A stretch of 64,000 nt of DNA from Ectorhizobium quercum (GCF_026552795.1 NZ_JANFPI010000005.1:372001-436000), one strand, 5' to 3'; positions 36,203-46,127 are shown, counted from the first letter of the stretch. Numbers and translations are program-made. The notes: generated from the letters alone by a model not told the origin.

Positions 36203-39200
36203 ATGGTCGCCGCTTACTATCCGTTCATAGACATCGCCGTTCATGAAAAGGTGCGCGCGCATTATGCCGCCGGCGACGCGCTTGCGCTGTTTTCGACGGG
36301 GATGGAGCAGGCCCTGTGGGCCAATGGCGCGGGTGCGGCCCTGTTCGACTTTTCCTCCGTCTACGACTTCATCGAGCAGGGGCCAGACCGGCTTTCGGTT
36401 TTCTTCCGCCAGCTTCAGGCCTCGGCAAGCCGCCTGGCGGAACCGGGCGAGAGCCGCTCCTTCCTGATGCGGATCGCAACGAGCTTCCGCAGCGCCACGG
36501 TGAACGCCACCGCCGAGGTCATCACTCTCGACGACGGCGAAAGGGCGCTTCTCCTTTCCGTTCCGGGCGACACGGCGCAGGCGAACACCGAAAACCGGGC
36601 GCAGCAGATGCTGGCCGGCCTCGACGACGACGATACCCATATGGCGGTGCTCGACGCCGAGGGCGGCCTGATCGCCGCTTCGGCCGGCTTTGCCGATCTG
36701 GGCGTGACGCCGCACACCGCCCGCACGCTCGTGACGCTGGCGGCGGAAGACCCGGCGGGCCTCGTCAAGCGCCCCGTTCCCACGGTGCGCGGCCACCTGC
36801 CCTCCGCCGCGGCGCGGATCGCCGATGGCTTGCACCTGATCCTCATCGTCGAGCCGGAAGCCGAGGCCGAGCCGCCGCCGGCCGTTCCCGTGGCGGAACC
36901 GGACGACGCCGTGGCGCAATCCTTCGACGCCGCCGCGCCCGGCACCGCCGGCGAAGACGGCGCGGAAGCCGCGTCTTCCGATGGAATAAACGAGGAAAGC
37001 ACCGCCGATACGCAGACGCCCGTCGCGGCGGAAGACCCGGCCGTCCCGGCATCGGCTCCCATTGCGGACGACACGCCCGGTGCCGAACCGGCATTTACCT
37101 TCGATCCGGCCCGCCGCACCTTCCGCTTCGTCTGGAAGACCGATGCGGAAGGGCGTTTCAGCGACGTGTCGGGCGAGTTCGCCGATGCGGTCGGCCCCCA
37201 GGCGGCGGATATCACCGGCCGGTCCTTCGCCGATCTCGCCACCCGCTACGGGCTCGACGGAGACGGGAAGATCAGCGAAGTGCTGGCGCGGCGCGATACA
37301 TGGTCGGGCAAGACCGTGCTGTGGCCGGTGCAGGGCACGCGGCTGAAGGTTCCCGTCGATCTGGCGGCCCTGCCCGCCTATAGCCGGACACGGGAATTCG
37401 ACGGCTTCCGCGGCTTCGGCATCGTCCGCCCGGGCGACGCCGTGGATGATCCGGACGGCATCGGCCTGACGATCGGCACCGCATCGGGTGACGGCGCAGC
37501 GGCTGCCGATACTTTGGCGGAAGAAGCGCCGATTGCCGAAGAACCCGCTTTCGACCAGGCGCCGTCCGTTGCGGAGAGCATGGCCGACCCCGAGATCATT
37601 CCCGAAGACGAACCGGCCGCTGCCGCACCCTCCGATGAGGTCGCGGACATCGCCCGGGAAGACGAGGCTGCCGCGGAAGGCGAGGCCGCCGAGGAAATTT
37701 CTCCCGCATCCGTAGATGAAACGGACGATGCTGCCGAGGAGACCGCTCCCGACGAGGGCGAAAACGAATGGCCGTCGGCGGAACCGCCGGCGCTGCGCGT
37801 CTCCGAGAATGCGGGACGGCGTCTTTCCGACAAGATCATCAGCCTCGAGCAGCACCGCAGCCGGGCGACGGACAATCTGACGCCCGGAGAACAGGCGGCC
37901 TTCCAGGAAATCGGCCGCAAGCTCGAATCCTTGCAGCAGCACGAAGACGGAGAGACGGAAGACGACCAGCCGGCTGCGGAAGCCGGCGTTCCCGGCCCTG
38001 CGGAGACCGTCGACGAACCGGATACCGAAACCGCCGAAACGCCGGCGCCGGCCGCGTTCGCCGAACAGGCGCCGGAAGAGCCCTTCGTTCCGGTTCAGCG
38101 CGACCCGCAGGCGGACGGGCTGACGCCGGCCATTCTGGCGCAGATGCCGGTGGCCCTGCTCGTCCTCGCCGGCGACGTCCTTTACCATGCCAATCCGGAA
38201 TTCCTGCGGCTGACGGGTTACGAGAACCTCGACGCGGTTCGCGAGGTGGGCGGGCTCGACGCCCTGCTGCAACGGGCCGACCTCGACGGCAAGGAGCTTG
38301 CGACCGGCACGATGATGGTCGTCTGCGCCGATGACGAGGTGGTTCCCGTCACCGCCCGGCTACAATCCGTGCGCTGGGAAAACACCTCCGCGCTGCTGCT
38401 GGCGCTGATGCCGGTCGAGCGCGACCAGAGCGAAACCACGGACCTGCCCGCGCCCGAGGCCACCGTGCCGGACACGGACGCCTCGGAAATCGCCCGGCTG
38501 CGTGTCGAGACCGACGAGTTGCGCTCTATCCTCGAGACGGCGACCGACGGGGTCGTCATTCTCGGTGCGGACGGCGACATCCGCTCCATGAACCGCTCGG
38601 CCAGCGCCCTCTTCAACTACGACAACGATGAAACGCGCGGCAAACCCTTCGTGATGCTCTTTGCGCATGAAAGCCAACGCGCCGTTGCCGATTATCTTTC
38701 CGGCCTGTCCGGCAACGGCGTCATGAGCGTCCTGAACGACGGCCGCGAGGTGATCGGCCGCGAGGCGTCCGGCGGCTTCCTGCCGCTGTTCATGACCATC
38801 GGGCGCCTGACCTCCTCGAACGGCTATTGCGCGGTCATCCGCGACATAACCCAGTGGAAGCGCTCCGAGGAGGAACTGCGCAACGCCAAGCGCGCCGCCG
38901 AGACCGCCAATGCCCACAAGACCGATTTTCTGGCGCGGGTGAGCCATGAGATCCGCACGCCGCTGAATGCGATCATCGGCTTTGCCGACCTGCTCGCCTC
39001 CGAGCATTTCGGCCCGATCGGCCATCCGCGCTATGTCGAATATGCCAACGACATCGGCCGCTCCGGCCGGCATGTGCTCGACATCGTCAACGACCTGCTC
39101 GATATTTCCAAGATCGAGGCCGGCGAGATGGAACTCGATTTCACGGCGGTCAGCCTGAACGAGACCATCGCCGAGGCCGTGTCGCTGGTGCAGCCGCAGG

Positions 39201-39616
39201 CGAACGGCCAGCGCGTCATCATCCGCACGGCGCTTTCGCAGGCGGTGCCGGCAGTCGTCGCCGACATGCGCTCCATCAAGCAGATCGTGCTGAACATATT
39301 GGCGAACTCGATCCGCTTCACGCCCGCCGGCGGGCAGATCGTGGTCTCGACCTCTTACGAGGCGAACGGCAGCGTCTCGCTGCGCATCCGCGACACCGGC
39401 ATCGGGATGACGCGGGCGGAACTCGAACAGGCTATGAAGCCCTTCCGACAGATCACGTCCAGCCAGCAGAAGCGGGGCGAAGGAACGGGACTGGGCCTGC
39501 CGCTGACCAAGGCCATGACCGAGGCCAACCGGGCGAGCTTCGTCATCCAGTCGGCGCCGAACGAGGGAACGCTGGTCGAGATCGCCTTCCCGCCGCAACG
39601 GGTGCTGGCGAACTGA
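36203..39616 (+). CDS. Multi-PAS hybrid-free histidine kinase, PdhS-like
   Basis: A 1137-residue sensor kinase. PAS-like domains lie at about 305-410, 643-735 and 768-885, joined by Ala/Glu/Pro-rich acidic linkers (roughly 215-300, 425-560 and 590-640). The histidine box SHEIRTPLNAIIGFADLL places His915 as the phosphorylation site. The ATPase domain has NILANSIRF, DTGIGM, KPFRQI and GEGTGLGLPLT. No receiver domain and no strong membrane helix are seen. The histidine box is close to the PleC/DivJ-homologous sensors (PdhS, CbrA) of rhizobia and Brucella, which set DivK and so CtrA activity. A CtrA-type box upstream fits. Confidence 0.88.
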   Translation: MVAAYYPFIDIAVHEKVRAHYAAGDALALFSTGMEQALWANGAGAALFDFSSVYDFIEQGPDRLSVFFRQLQASASRLAEPGESRSFLMRIATSFRSATVNATAEVITLDDGERALLLSVPGDTAQANTENRAQQMLAGLDDDDTHMAVLDAEGGLIAASAGFADLGVTPHTARTLVTLAAEDPAGLVKRPVPTVRGHLPSAAARIADGLHLILIVEPEAEAEPPPAVPVAEPDDAVAQSFDAAAPGTAGEDGAEAASSDGINEESTADTQTPVAAEDPAVPASAPIADDTPGAEPAFTFDPARRTFRFVWKTDAEGRFSDVSGEFADAVGPQAADITGRSFADLATRYGLDGDGKISEVLARRDTWSGKTVLWPVQGTRLKVPVDLAALPAYSRTREFDGFRGFGIVRPGDAVDDPDGIGLTIGTASGDGAAAADTLAEEAPIAEEPAFDQAPSVAESMADPEIIPEDEPAAAAPSDEVADIAREDEAAAEGEAAEEISPASVDETDDAAEETAPDEGENEWPSAEPPALRVSENAGRRLSDKIISLEQHRSRATDNLTPGEQAAFQEIGRKLESLQQHEDGETEDDQPAAEAGVPGPAETVDEPDTETAETPAPAAFAEQAPEEPFVPVQRDPQADGLTPAILAQMPVALLVLAGDVLYHANPEFLRLTGYENLDAVREVGGLDALLQRADLDGKELATGTMMVVCADDEVVPVTARLQSVRWENTSALLLALMPVERDQSETTDLPAPEATVPDTDASEIARLRVETDELRSILETATDGVVILGADGDIRSMNRSASALFNYDNDETRGKPFVMLFAHESQRAVADYLSGLSGNGVMSVLNDGREVIGREASGGFLPLFMTIGRLTSSNGYCAVIRDITQWKRSEEELRNAKRAAETANAHKTDFLARVSHEIRTPLNAIIGFADLLASEHFGPIGHPRYVEYANDIGRSGRHVLDIVNDLLDISKIEAGEMELDFTAVSLNETIAEAVSLVQPQANGQRVIIRTALSQAVPAVVADMRSIKQIVLNILANSIRFTPAGGQIVVSTSYEANGSVSLRIRDTGIGMTRAELEQAMKPFRQITSSQQKRGEGTGLGLPLTKAMTEANRASFVIQSAPNEGTLVEIAFPPQRVLAN

Positions 39617-39936
39617 CCTTCGCAGGGCGGAAGGCGCAGCGTCAAAAAAAGGGCGGCAAGATGCCGCCTTTCAAGTGGAATGCTGTAAAAACGAGGGGAC
39701 AGGGCGTCAACATCATGTTCATCGGGGGCCTGGAAGCCCCAAGTCACCCTTTCATCGGATGACCCCAAGTTGGATTCAGAATTGACAAATACCTATTAAA
39801 AAAGCGTTAAGCCGCCCCTGCCCCGCAAACACGTTTCCGGCCTCGCCTGCCCCGCCGCAGTTCCGGAAAACCGGGAAGGACTGGCACCGCCATCCGTTTG
39901 CCTCGCGGCGGCAAATCCTGTATCGCCTGTCAGCCT
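39617..39936. other. Gene-free gap after the PAS kinase
   Basis: AAAGGGCGGCA-AGA-TGCCGCCTTT (39648-39671) is a hairpin 31 bases past the kinase stop and may end its transcript. Beyond it there is an AT-rich patch (ATTGACAAATACCTATTAAA near 39780) that could hold a promoter for the AsmA gene: TTGACA is at about 39782. No coding frame is credible here. Confidence 0.45.
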
Positions 39937-40037
39937 GGAGCATTTCCGTTTCAGACGGAGTCACGGAAATGCTCCATCCTTTTGTTTCTATGCATTTCCG
40001 AACGGAAAACCGCTACAGACTTTTCCCGGAAATGCTC
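39937..40037. repeat. GCATTTCCG-family palindromic repeat, fullest copy
   Basis: Two hairpins stand in a row. GGAGCATTTCCGT (39937-39949) pairs perfectly with ACGGAAATGCTCC (39963-39975). GCATTTCCG (39992-40000) pairs with CGGAAATGC (40027-40035). The four arms are copies of one sequence. Diverged copies occur at 16497-16562 and 48344-48392. It lies directly before the AsmA gene. Confidence 0.75.
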
Positions 40038-40078
40038 TAAGCCTGCGGGCCGCGGCTGGTTGCGAGGATGGACACCAC

Positions 40079-41890
40079 ATGCAGAACCCGGCACGGGAAA
40101 AGCGGACAGTCTGGCGCAGGACGATCCTGCGCGCCGGGCTTCGCGTGGCTGCCGGCTGCGTGCTGGCGGTGCTCGTGCTCTGGCTGTCGCTTCCCCGAAT
40201 CGTCTCGGCCGAGCATCTCGAAACCGAGCTTCGGACCATGCTGCGCCTGCGCGGCGGGCTGGAACTGGAATCGGGTTCGGCGCCCCGCCTTTCGCTCTGG
40301 CCCGTGCCGTCCCTGATCCTCTCGGAGGTCGCCGCCCGGCATGCCGACGGCACGACGCTCTTCGAAGCCCGGCGGATCTCGGCTGAATTCTCGGTGCTGG
40401 CCACGCTCGCCGGAAGCCCGCATTTCCCGGAGGTGGAGCTGGACGGGCCCCGCTTTCACCTGCCGGAAACATGGAACGAGCGCCTGCCGAGCAGCGGCGG
40501 CGACATCCTCGAACTTTTCTCCGGCATCGTCCGGGAAATCCCGCTCGATCCGCTCATTCTCACCCGACGCGCCTTCGGAGAGCTCACGATCGTCGACGGC
40601 TCGCTGATCATGAACGACAGGGCCGGCCAGCTGGCGATCATGCAGGATATCGACGCGACGCTTTCCTGGCCGGACCCGGACGAAACGTTCAAGGGCTCGG
40701 CGAGCGCCGACATCGCCGGACACCGCCTGCGCGCCGAGTTTACGGCGCCGCGCTTCCACAGGCTGATCGCCGGCGCGGATGCGCCCGTGGTGCTCGCGCT
40801 CGCGCTGCCGGGCGGCGCCTCGCTGCGGGCCGACGGAACCGCAAGCCTGATGGCCTCCGGCTTCTTCAATGGCAATGTCAGCTTCGATGCGCCCGACCTG
40901 CCAACGCTCAAGACATGGTACGGACGCATGCCGGAAGGCATGGAAGCCATGAAAACGGCGCGCATCAGGGCCCGGCTGGGAGCCTCCGGCCATATATTGC
41001 GCTTCGACCAGCTCGCCTTCACGGTGAACGACACCAATGCGACGGGCATCATGGACCTGGCCCTGCTGCCGGACAGCCTGCCGAAATTCACGGGGACGCT
41101 GGCCTTCGAGGATTTCGACATCGGCGACATCCGCAACCTGCTGCCGCTCGCCAACCGGTTCACCAGCGACGAAACCGGAACCGCTAAGCCGCTTGCCGCT
41201 TTCGACCTGCGGCTTTCGGCCAGCCGGGCGCGCTTCGGCGAGGCCACGCTGGCAAATGTCGGCGCCAGCGTGCTCATCCGGGCAGATCACGCGCAGCTCG
41301 ACATCGGCGACAGCGATTTCGGCGGCGGCAGGCTGACCGGCCGTCTCAGCTCGGGCCCGCAAGGCATGGGGCGCGGCGCGCGGCTGCAACTTTCGCTGAG
41401 CGACATCGACCTCGCGCTTCTCGGCCAGCGCCTCGGGCTGAGCCAATTGTGGCCGGCGGGACCGGGCTCGCTCGATATCAGCCTTTCCAGCGACAGGCCT
41501 TTCACCGAAACAGGGCGCACGGACCTTTCCGGCCGGGCGACGCTCACGGCCAATGAGGGCCGCCTCAACCATTTCCACCCGACGGACCTGCAAGGGCTGG
41601 CGGCGCGGACGATGCCGCTGCCGCTATCCGAGATCGGCGCCGCCTTCGAATACAACCGGCTGGACGCCGCGCTCAGGATCGAACAGGGTGCCGTCGACAT
41701 CGACGCGACGATGCTGGACCATCAGAACCAGCGCCTGCGGATTGCCGGCGGGGTTTCCGACGCAGACGCCGTGAACCTGACGGCGAGCCTTTCCGCGGCC
41801 GCGCCGGAAAGCGCGCCACAGGTGACGGTCTCCCTCGGCGGCACGCTGTCGGAGCCTGTCGTCACCGCCGCCGCGCCAGCGGCTCCTTAA
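40079..41890 (+). CDS. AsmA family envelope protein
   Basis: The 603-residue protein starts with basic residues and one signal-anchor helix (about 21-42, VAAGCVLAVLVLWLSLPRIV), followed by a long periplasmic beta-rich part. The start of this part (LRLRGGLELESGSAPRLSLWPVPSLILSEVAARH) and the C-terminal AEGRLNHF-like (TANEGRLNHF) match AsmA proteins, which are thought to carry phospholipids or help outer-membrane assembly. No signal cleavage site is seen. It is monocistronic. Confidence 0.85.
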   Translation: MQNPAREKRTVWRRTILRAGLRVAAGCVLAVLVLWLSLPRIVSAEHLETELRTMLRLRGGLELESGSAPRLSLWPVPSLILSEVAARHADGTTLFEARRISAEFSVLATLAGSPHFPEVELDGPRFHLPETWNERLPSSGGDILELFSGIVREIPLDPLILTRRAFGELTIVDGSLIMNDRAGQLAIMQDIDATLSWPDPDETFKGSASADIAGHRLRAEFTAPRFHRLIAGADAPVVLALALPGGASLRADGTASLMASGFFNGNVSFDAPDLPTLKTWYGRMPEGMEAMKTARIRARLGASGHILRFDQLAFTVNDTNATGIMDLALLPDSLPKFTGTLAFEDFDIGDIRNLLPLANRFTSDETGTAKPLAAFDLRLSASRARFGEATLANVGASVLIRADHAQLDIGDSDFGGGRLTGRLSSGPQGMGRGARLQLSLSDIDLALLGQRLGLSQLWPAGPGSLDISLSSDRPFTETGRTDLSGRATLTANEGRLNHFHPTDLQGLAARTMPLPLSEIGAAFEYNRLDAALRIEQGAVDIDATMLDHQNQRLRIAGGVSDADAVNLTASLSAAAPESAPQVTVSLGGTLSEPVVTAAAPAAP

Positions 41891-41946
41891 GCGCGTCCGG
41901 CCTTCCCGCCGCGAGACATCACGATTTGCCGGACCGCCCCGCGGCG

Positions 41947-42765
41947 TCATCCCACCGCGCGGAAGGCGGCGCGCTCGTCGCGCTGACGCTGCAACTCGCG
42001 GCTCTTGGCCATCAGGGACGTCGCGATGACGCCGAGCGTGACGATGCCGACCAGAATGGAACTGATGGCATTGATTTCCGGCGTGACGCCGAGGCGCACC
42101 TGCGAATAGATCTTGATCGGCAGGGTCGTCGCGCCAGGACCGGTGGTGAAGCTGGCGATCACCAGATCGTCGAGCGACAGGGTGAAGGCCAGCATCCAGC
42201 CCGAAATCACCGCCGGCAGGATGAGCGGCAGGGTGATGACGAAGAAGGTCTTCACCGGCGGGCAGCCGAGATCGAGCGCCGCTTCTTCCAGGCTGCGGTC
42301 GAAGACGACGAGGCGTGACTGCACGACGATGGCCACATAGCACATGGTGAAGGTGGTGTGGGCGATCACCACGGTCCAGAATCCGCGGTCGACGCCGATG
42401 GAGACGAACAGCAGGAGGAGCGACAGGCCGGTGATGACCTCCGGCATGACCAGCGGCGCATAGATCATGCCGGAAAACAGCAGCCGGCCGCGGAACCGCT
42501 GGAAGCGGGTCATCGCCAGCGCCGCGAGCGTGCCGAGCACCGTGCCGATCGTGGCCGACAGCACGCCGACGCGGGCGGTGATCCACGCCGCATCCATCAA
42601 TCCCTGGTTCGACCACATGTCGCGATACCAGCGCAGCGAAAAGCCGCCCCAGACCGTCACCAGCCGGGAATCGTTGAACGAATAGACGATCAGGATCAGG
42701 ATCGGGATGTAGAGGAAGGCGAAGCAGAAGGTGAGAACCGTTGCGTCGAGGCGGGTAAACTTCAC
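41947..42765 (-). CDS. potI: Putrescine ABC transporter permease PotI
   Basis: A 272-residue inner-membrane permease with six hydrophobic helices. The EAA loop that meets the ATPase is EEAALDLGCPPVKTFFVITLPLILPA. It begins MKFTRLDATVLTFCFAFLYIP and contains FNDSRLVTVWGGFSLRWY, both typical of PotI. It is the last gene of potFGHI and follows potH after 13 bases. Confidence 0.95.
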   Translation of the reverse strand: MKFTRLDATVLTFCFAFLYIPILILIVYSFNDSRLVTVWGGFSLRWYRDMWSNQGLMDAAWITARVGVLSATIGTVLGTLAALAMTRFQRFRGRLLFSGMIYAPLVMPEVITGLSLLLLFVSIGVDRGFWTVVIAHTTFTMCYVAIVVQSRLVVFDRSLEEAALDLGCPPVKTFFVITLPLILPAVISGWMLAFTLSLDDLVIASFTTGPGATTLPIKIYSQVRLGVTPEINAISSILVGIVTLGVIATSLMAKSRELQRQRDERAAFRAVG

Positions 42766-42778
42766 GGTCTTTGCCTCC

Positions 42779-43690
42779 TCACACTTTCCGCTGCTGGTTC
42801 TGGAAGATGGCGATGGGCACCACCAGCACCAGAAGCAGAAGCACGGCGACGGCGGACGCCAGAGGCCAGTCCCGGTTTCCGAAGAACTCGGTCCACAGCG
42901 TCTTGCCGATCATCAGCGTTCCCGCGCCGCCGAGCAGGTCCGGGATCACGAACTCGCCGGTGATCGGGATGAAGCAGATCATCGAGCCGGCGATCACACC
43001 CGGAATGGAGAGCGGGAAGGTGATGAGCCAGAAGGCCTTCCACGGCGGGCAGCCGAGATCGCTCGCCGCCTCGAGCAACGTGCCGTCGAGCTTTTCCAGC
43101 GTCGAATAGAGCGGCAGCACCATGAAGGGCAGGTAGGAATAGACGATGCCGATGAAGACCGCCGTATCGGTGCGGAAAATCTGCACCTGTTCGTCCGGGC
43201 CGAGGAAGCCGATGGTCTGGAGCACCAGCGTCAGCAGCCCTTCCGGCTTCAGGATGCCGATCCAGGCATAGACGCGGATCAGGAACGAGGTCCAGAACGG
43301 CAGGATGACCAGCATGACCAGCATCGGGCGGATCGACGCCGGCGCGCGCGCCATGCCGAGCGCCATCGGATAGCCGATCAGAAGCAGGAAGACGGTGGAG
43401 ATGACCGCGATCCTCAGCGACGAGAGATAGGAATCCATATAAAGCGGGTCTTCGGTCAGGAAGACGTAGTTCTCGAAATCGAGCTGGGAAATGAAGTCGC
43501 CGATCGCGGAAAAGCCCTCGAAAACCGGCGTATAGGGCGGCATCGAGATCGCCGTGTCCGACAGCGATATCTTCAAGATGATCAGGAAGGGAGCGAGGAA
43601 GAAGAGCAGCAGCCAGACATAGGGCACCAGCACGACCAGCCAGCGGGCCGGATTGGGTTTGTTGCTCAGTTCGGCTTGCACGGCGGCCAT
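42779..43690 (-). CDS. potH: Putrescine ABC transporter permease PotH
   Basis: A 303-residue permease with six hydrophobic helices. PYVWLLLFFLAPFLIILKISLS, RVYAWIGILKPEGLL and the EAA loop LEAASDLGCPPWKAFWLITFPLSIPG are typical of PotH. It follows potG after 13 bases and makes the permease pair with PotI. Confidence 0.95.
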   Translation of the reverse strand: MAAVQAELSNKPNPARWLVVLVPYVWLLLFFLAPFLIILKISLSDTAISMPPYTPVFEGFSAIGDFISQLDFENYVFLTEDPLYMDSYLSSLRIAVISTVFLLLIGYPMALGMARAPASIRPMLVMLVILPFWTSFLIRVYAWIGILKPEGLLTLVLQTIGFLGPDEQVQIFRTDTAVFIGIVYSYLPFMVLPLYSTLEKLDGTLLEAASDLGCPPWKAFWLITFPLSIPGVIAGSMICFIPITGEFVIPDLLGGAGTLMIGKTLWTEFFGNRDWPLASAVAVLLLLVLVVPIAIFQNQQRKV

Positions 43691-43703
43691 CGCAATTCCC
43701 CCC

Positions 43704-44846
43704 TCAGCGCGTCAGGACGAGGCCGGATTCGGCCTTCCAGGAGAGCCACACCATGTCGCCGAAGGTGATCGGCCGGTCGACCAGACGGGCGACGTTGGCC
43801 TGCGCGGCGCGCATGGTGCGGCCGGCTTCGTCGCGGACGATGAAGACCGAGAAATCGCCGAGATAGCCGATATCCCACACCTCGCCGTAAAAGGCGTTGA
43901 CCGAGGTGTCGGCCGGCGGGTCGGGCGAAATCGCCACCTTCTCCGGGCGGATGGCGAAGGCCACGCCGTCTCCCGCCGCGCCGCGGGCCTCTTCGGCGAC
44001 GGCAACCGAAAGCCCGTCGCAATCGAGCCGGGTCGCACCGGCGCCGCCGGAGACCACCTTGCCTTCGAGGATATTGATGTCACCGATGAAATCGGCCACG
44101 TAGCGGCTGTTCGGCGCCTCGTAGATCTCCGCCGGCGTGGCGACCTGCACGACGACGCCCTTGTCCATCACCGCGATGCGGTCGGAAACGGTCATCGCCT
44201 CTTCCTGGTCGTGCGTCACGATCAGGAAGGTGAGGCCGAGCTTGGTCTGGATATCCATCAGCTCGAACTGGGTTTCCTCGCGCAACTTCTTGTCCAGCGC
44301 GCCGAGCGGCTCATCGAGCAGCAGCACCTTCGGCTTCTTGGCGAGAGAGCGGGCGAGCGCGACGCGCTGGCGCTGGCCGCCGGAAAGCTGGCTCGGCTTG
44401 CGCCCGGCAAACGACGCAAGCTGCACGAGCTTGAGCATTTCGGCGACGCGCGCGGCGACCTCGTCCTTCGGCAGGCCGTCCTGCTTCAGGCCGAAGGCGA
44501 TGTTCTTCTCCACCGTCATGTGGGGAAAGAGCGCATAGGACTGGAACATCATGTTGGTCGGGCGGCGATAGGGCGGCACGCCGGAAATATCCCTGCCCTG
44601 CAAGAGGATACGCCCGGAGGTCGGCTCGTCGAAACCGGCGAGCATGCGCATCAGCGTGGTCTTGCCACAGCCGGACGGGCCGAGCAGCGAGAAGAATTCG
44701 CGCTCGTAGATATCGAGCGTCAGATTGTCGATGGCGGTGTAGTCGCCGAAGGTCTTGGTGATGTTCTCGAAGCGAATGAAGGGCTTTTCATTGGGATCGT
44801 TCCACGGGGAGAACTTGCGTTTGACGGGTCCGAGGGATTTGGCCAT
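43704..44846 (-). CDS. potG: Putrescine ABC transporter ATP-binding protein PotG
   Basis: A 380-residue ATPase that powers putrescine import. Walker A is GPSGCGKTTLM, the signature LSGGQRQRVALARSL, Walker B KVLLLDEPLGALD, and a C-terminal TOBE domain begins near residue 290. The start at 44846 (MAKSLGPVKRKFSPWND) is the PotG start; a longer frame upstream runs through a terminator and is not coding. It follows potF after a hairpin. Confidence 0.95.
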   Translation of the reverse strand: MAKSLGPVKRKFSPWNDPNEKPFIRFENITKTFGDYTAIDNLTLDIYEREFFSLLGPSGCGKTTLMRMLAGFDEPTSGRILLQGRDISGVPPYRRPTNMMFQSYALFPHMTVEKNIAFGLKQDGLPKDEVAARVAEMLKLVQLASFAGRKPSQLSGGQRQRVALARSLAKKPKVLLLDEPLGALDKKLREETQFELMDIQTKLGLTFLIVTHDQEEAMTVSDRIAVMDKGVVVQVATPAEIYEAPNSRYVADFIGDINILEGKVVSGGAGATRLDCDGLSVAVAEEARGAAGDGVAFAIRPEKVAISPDPPADTSVNAFYGEVWDIGYLGDFSVFIVRDEAGRTMRAAQANVARLVDRPITFGDMVWLSWKAESGLVLTR

Positions 44847-44875
44847 GTCGCGCTCCGGCTCTGCGGTATCCTGAA

Positions 44876-44901
44876 AAAAAGCGGCGTCGCCGCCGCTTTT
44901 T
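44876..44901 (-). terminator. Terminator-like hairpin between potF and potG
   Basis: AAAAAGCGGCG-TCGC-CGCCGCTTTTT is a perfect hairpin in the 62-base gap. Read on the minus strand it is followed by a T run, so part of the transcripts should stop after potF, giving more binding protein than transporter. Confidence 0.75.
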
Positions 44902-44908
44902 CCTGTCT

Positions 44909-46006
44909 TCAGTTGCCGGTCTTCACCGCAGTCCACACCCTGTTCAGCACCCTCTGCTCCCTCGGCCCGTAGGGAGAAATGGTGAATAGCTTCTTCATGG
45001 TCTCCTCATCCGGGTAGACGGAGGGGTTCTTGAAGACCTCCTCGTCGAGGAGCGCCTGCGAGGCGAGGTTGCCGTTGGCGTACTGAACATAGTCCGACGC
45101 CTTGGCGATGACGTCCGGCTTCATCAGGAAGTTGATGAATTCATGCGCCTCATCGACATTCTTCGCATCGGCGGGAATGGCGAGGTTGTCGAACCACATA
45201 TAGGTGCCTTCCTCCGGAATGACATATTCCACCTCGACGCCGTTGCCGGCTTCCTCGGCGCGCGACTTGGCCTGGAGGACGTCGCCCGACCAGCCGATCG
45301 ACAGGCAGATGTCGCCATTGGCGAGATCGTCGATATAGCCGGAGGAGTTGAACGTCTTCACATAGGGGCGGATGGCCTTGTAGACATCGCCGCCGGCTTC
45401 CAGATCGGCAGCGTCCTTGCTGTCCGGGTCCTTGCCGATATAGTTCATCGCGATGGCAAAGGTTTCGTCCGAGGCATCGAGGATGTTGATGCCGCAGGCC
45501 TTCAGCTTCTCGGCATTTTCCGGCTTGAAGATGATGTCCCAGCTCTCCACCGGCACGTCGCCCAGCGCCGCCTTGAGCTTGGCGACGTTATAGCCGAGGC
45601 CGGTCGTGCCCCACATGTAGTTCACGGCATATTCGTTGCCGGGATCGTATTTCGCCAGCCGCTCGGAGACCTCCGGCCACATGTTCTCGAGGTTCGGCAG
45701 CTTCGACTTGTCGAGCTTCTGGAACACGCCGGCGGAAATCTGGCGCGCCAGGAACGGGCCGGTCGGCACCACGACGTCATAGCCCGAGCCGCCGGCGAGA
45801 AGCTTCGTCTCCAAAAGCTCGTTGCTGTCGAACACGTCGTAGACGACCCTGATGCCGGTTTCCTTCGTGAATTCCTCCAGAACCGATTCATCGATGTAAT
45901 CGGACCAGTTGTAGACGTGGACGACACGTTCCTGCGCGAATGCCGATGTCGAAAGCAGGGCGGCCGAAAAAGCTGCAATCAGACCTGAAATGGCGGACTT
46001 CATCAT
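44909..46006 (-). CDS. potF: Putrescine-binding periplasmic protein PotF
   Basis: A 365-residue solute-binding protein. A signal peptide is clear (MMKSAISGLIAAFSAALLST, cut after SAFA). The mature protein starts ERVVHVYNWSDYIDESVLEEF, the PotD/PotF pattern, and has YMWGTTGLGYN and WFDNLAIPADAKN. It captures putrescine for PotGHI. The start at 46006 is preceded by CAGGAGAC. The frame upstream is not coding. Confidence 0.95.
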   Translation of the reverse strand: MMKSAISGLIAAFSAALLSTSAFAQERVVHVYNWSDYIDESVLEEFTKETGIRVVYDVFDSNELLETKLLAGGSGYDVVVPTGPFLARQISAGVFQKLDKSKLPNLENMWPEVSERLAKYDPGNEYAVNYMWGTTGLGYNVAKLKAALGDVPVESWDIIFKPENAEKLKACGINILDASDETFAIAMNYIGKDPDSKDAADLEAGGDVYKAIRPYVKTFNSSGYIDDLANGDICLSIGWSGDVLQAKSRAEEAGNGVEVEYVIPEEGTYMWFDNLAIPADAKNVDEAHEFINFLMKPDVIAKASDYVQYANGNLASQALLDEEVFKNPSVYPDEETMKKLFTISPYGPREQRVLNRVWTAVKTGN

Positions 46007-46127
46007 GTCTCCTGTCCTTATCATTGAACGGTTTAAGGTGCCGTCGTTCCCCTGTGGGCAAGAGACTAGAAAGGAATTGCGCGAGCCACAAGAGGGGAAT
46101 TGCAACGCAACAAAATATCCGCAACCG

